Shown here: one piece after another, positions 63,826-64,000 of the stretch
Layout: every line of letters begins with the position of its first letter
How positions within the stretch are numbered: position 1 is the first letter of the stretch
NCBI GenBank assembly: GCA_964030475.1
Contig: CAXIPT010000007.1
Coordinates: 5,557,288-5,621,287 of the forward strand
DNA: 64,000 nucleotides
Direction of reading: 5' to 3'
Source: Tethya wilhelma
Taxonomy: Eukaryota > Porifera > Demospongiae > Tethyida > Tethyidae
Notes under the pieces: model-generated
What the model was told of the DNA's origin: nothing
Database searches by the model: none
What the model saw: the letters and a program-made list of their open reading frames with translations, nothing else
Translations under genes and position numbers: made by a program

Positions 63826-64000
63826 CTATCTCTGCTGTGCCTGTTGCATTTGTTTCATAGCTGCATCATCCTGCACGTACATTGATGTAAGTTTCTTTCC
63901 AACTCGATCATGGACCTCGAGAAATTTTGCCACACAGCGATCGAGACACACCGATTCACCTTTGGTTAGCTCCGCCTCGTGGTATTTTGGTGGGATACAC
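63826..64000 (-). CDS. TIMM10: Mitochondrial import chaperone Tim10 (C-terminal part, runs off right edge)
   Basis: TIMM10 forms hexamers with TIMM9 in the intermembrane space and escorts hydrophobic precursors to TIM22. The last 57 codons are visible, ending at TAG (63826-63828): [20 protein letters not shown] then [20 protein letters not shown]. These contain the last Cys of the first CX3C motif and the complete second one (CLDRC). The VPPKYxEAELxKGE spacing is specific to TIMM10 among the small Tims. The N-terminus lies beyond the window. Confidence 0.9.
   Translation of the reverse strand, partial: CIPPKYHEAELTKGESVCLDRCVAKFLEVHDRVGKKLTSMYVQDDAAMKQMQQAQQR

Overview
The window is eukaryotic. 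Protein-coding genes are split by short introns (often 60-250 bp, GT-AG), and CA/GT and CT/GA microsatellites are dense, with N-filled assembly gaps at 39109-39711 and 54302-55276 and isolated single Ns. The gene set is that of an animal: receptor tyrosine kinase, ANAPC7, BLOC1S1, KIAA0319-like, DNAAF4, HPD, METTL16, TIMM10. Compactness, short introns and an Ig-type receptor kinase of unfamiliar architecture suggest an early-branching metazoan, most plausibly a sponge. That placement is inference; no organism-specific marker was seen.

Layout, left to right: HPD (-, 5' end only, 1-392); a Ser/His-rich disordered protein (+, 687-3163); BOLA2-like (-, 4173-4610); a small Cys-rich single-pass membrane protein (+, 8237-8620); intronless acyloxyacyl hydrolase AOAH (+, 9023-10810); a CCDC117/HCFC1R1-like nuclear protein whose 5' half is tandemly duplicated (-, 11284-14412); an Ig-domain receptor tyrosine pseudokinase (+, 14933-21632); a mitochondrial-type Sel1-repeat protein (-, 22194-25220); DNAAF4 (+, 25584-26765); BLOC1S1 (-, 26896-27303); PRPF19 with a 767-bp internal duplication (+, 27636-31708); a repeat-rich stretch with two inverted-repeat elements (32757-33793) next to a frame-broken Cys-rich secreted-protein gene (-, 33782-34345); HINT3 (-, 34919-35428); a CCDC92-like coiled-coil protein (+, about 35746-37631); a KIAA0319-like MANSC/PKD membrane protein interrupted by a gap (+, 37919-42424); a large unrecognised coiled-coil protein (-, 42609-47908); METTL16 (+, 48100-50278); a disordered Ser-rich protein (-, 50545-51933 or longer); ANAPC7 (-, about 56038-61236, C-terminus lost toward the gap); an intronless LicD/fukutin-like protein (+, 61535-62251); TSEN2 (+, 62450-63631); and TIMM10 (-, 63826 to beyond the window edge).

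The genes do not form one pathway. They are mostly housekeeping functions (splicing, tRNA splicing, RNA methylation, cell cycle, mitochondrial import, tyrosine catabolism) packed tightly. Eight neighbouring pairs are head-to-head, several only 190-390 bp apart, so shared bidirectional promoters are likely the rule here. Short hairpin elements beginning TAGCCT recur in introns and intergenic DNA. Three internal duplications (about 185 bp, 767 bp and 1161 bp) each break or repeat exons and look like haplotype or assembly duplicates. Single-N joins in METTL16 and ANAPC7 fall exactly where conserved exons are missing. Gene models below were spliced by eye from GT-AG signals, frame continuity and family resemblance.
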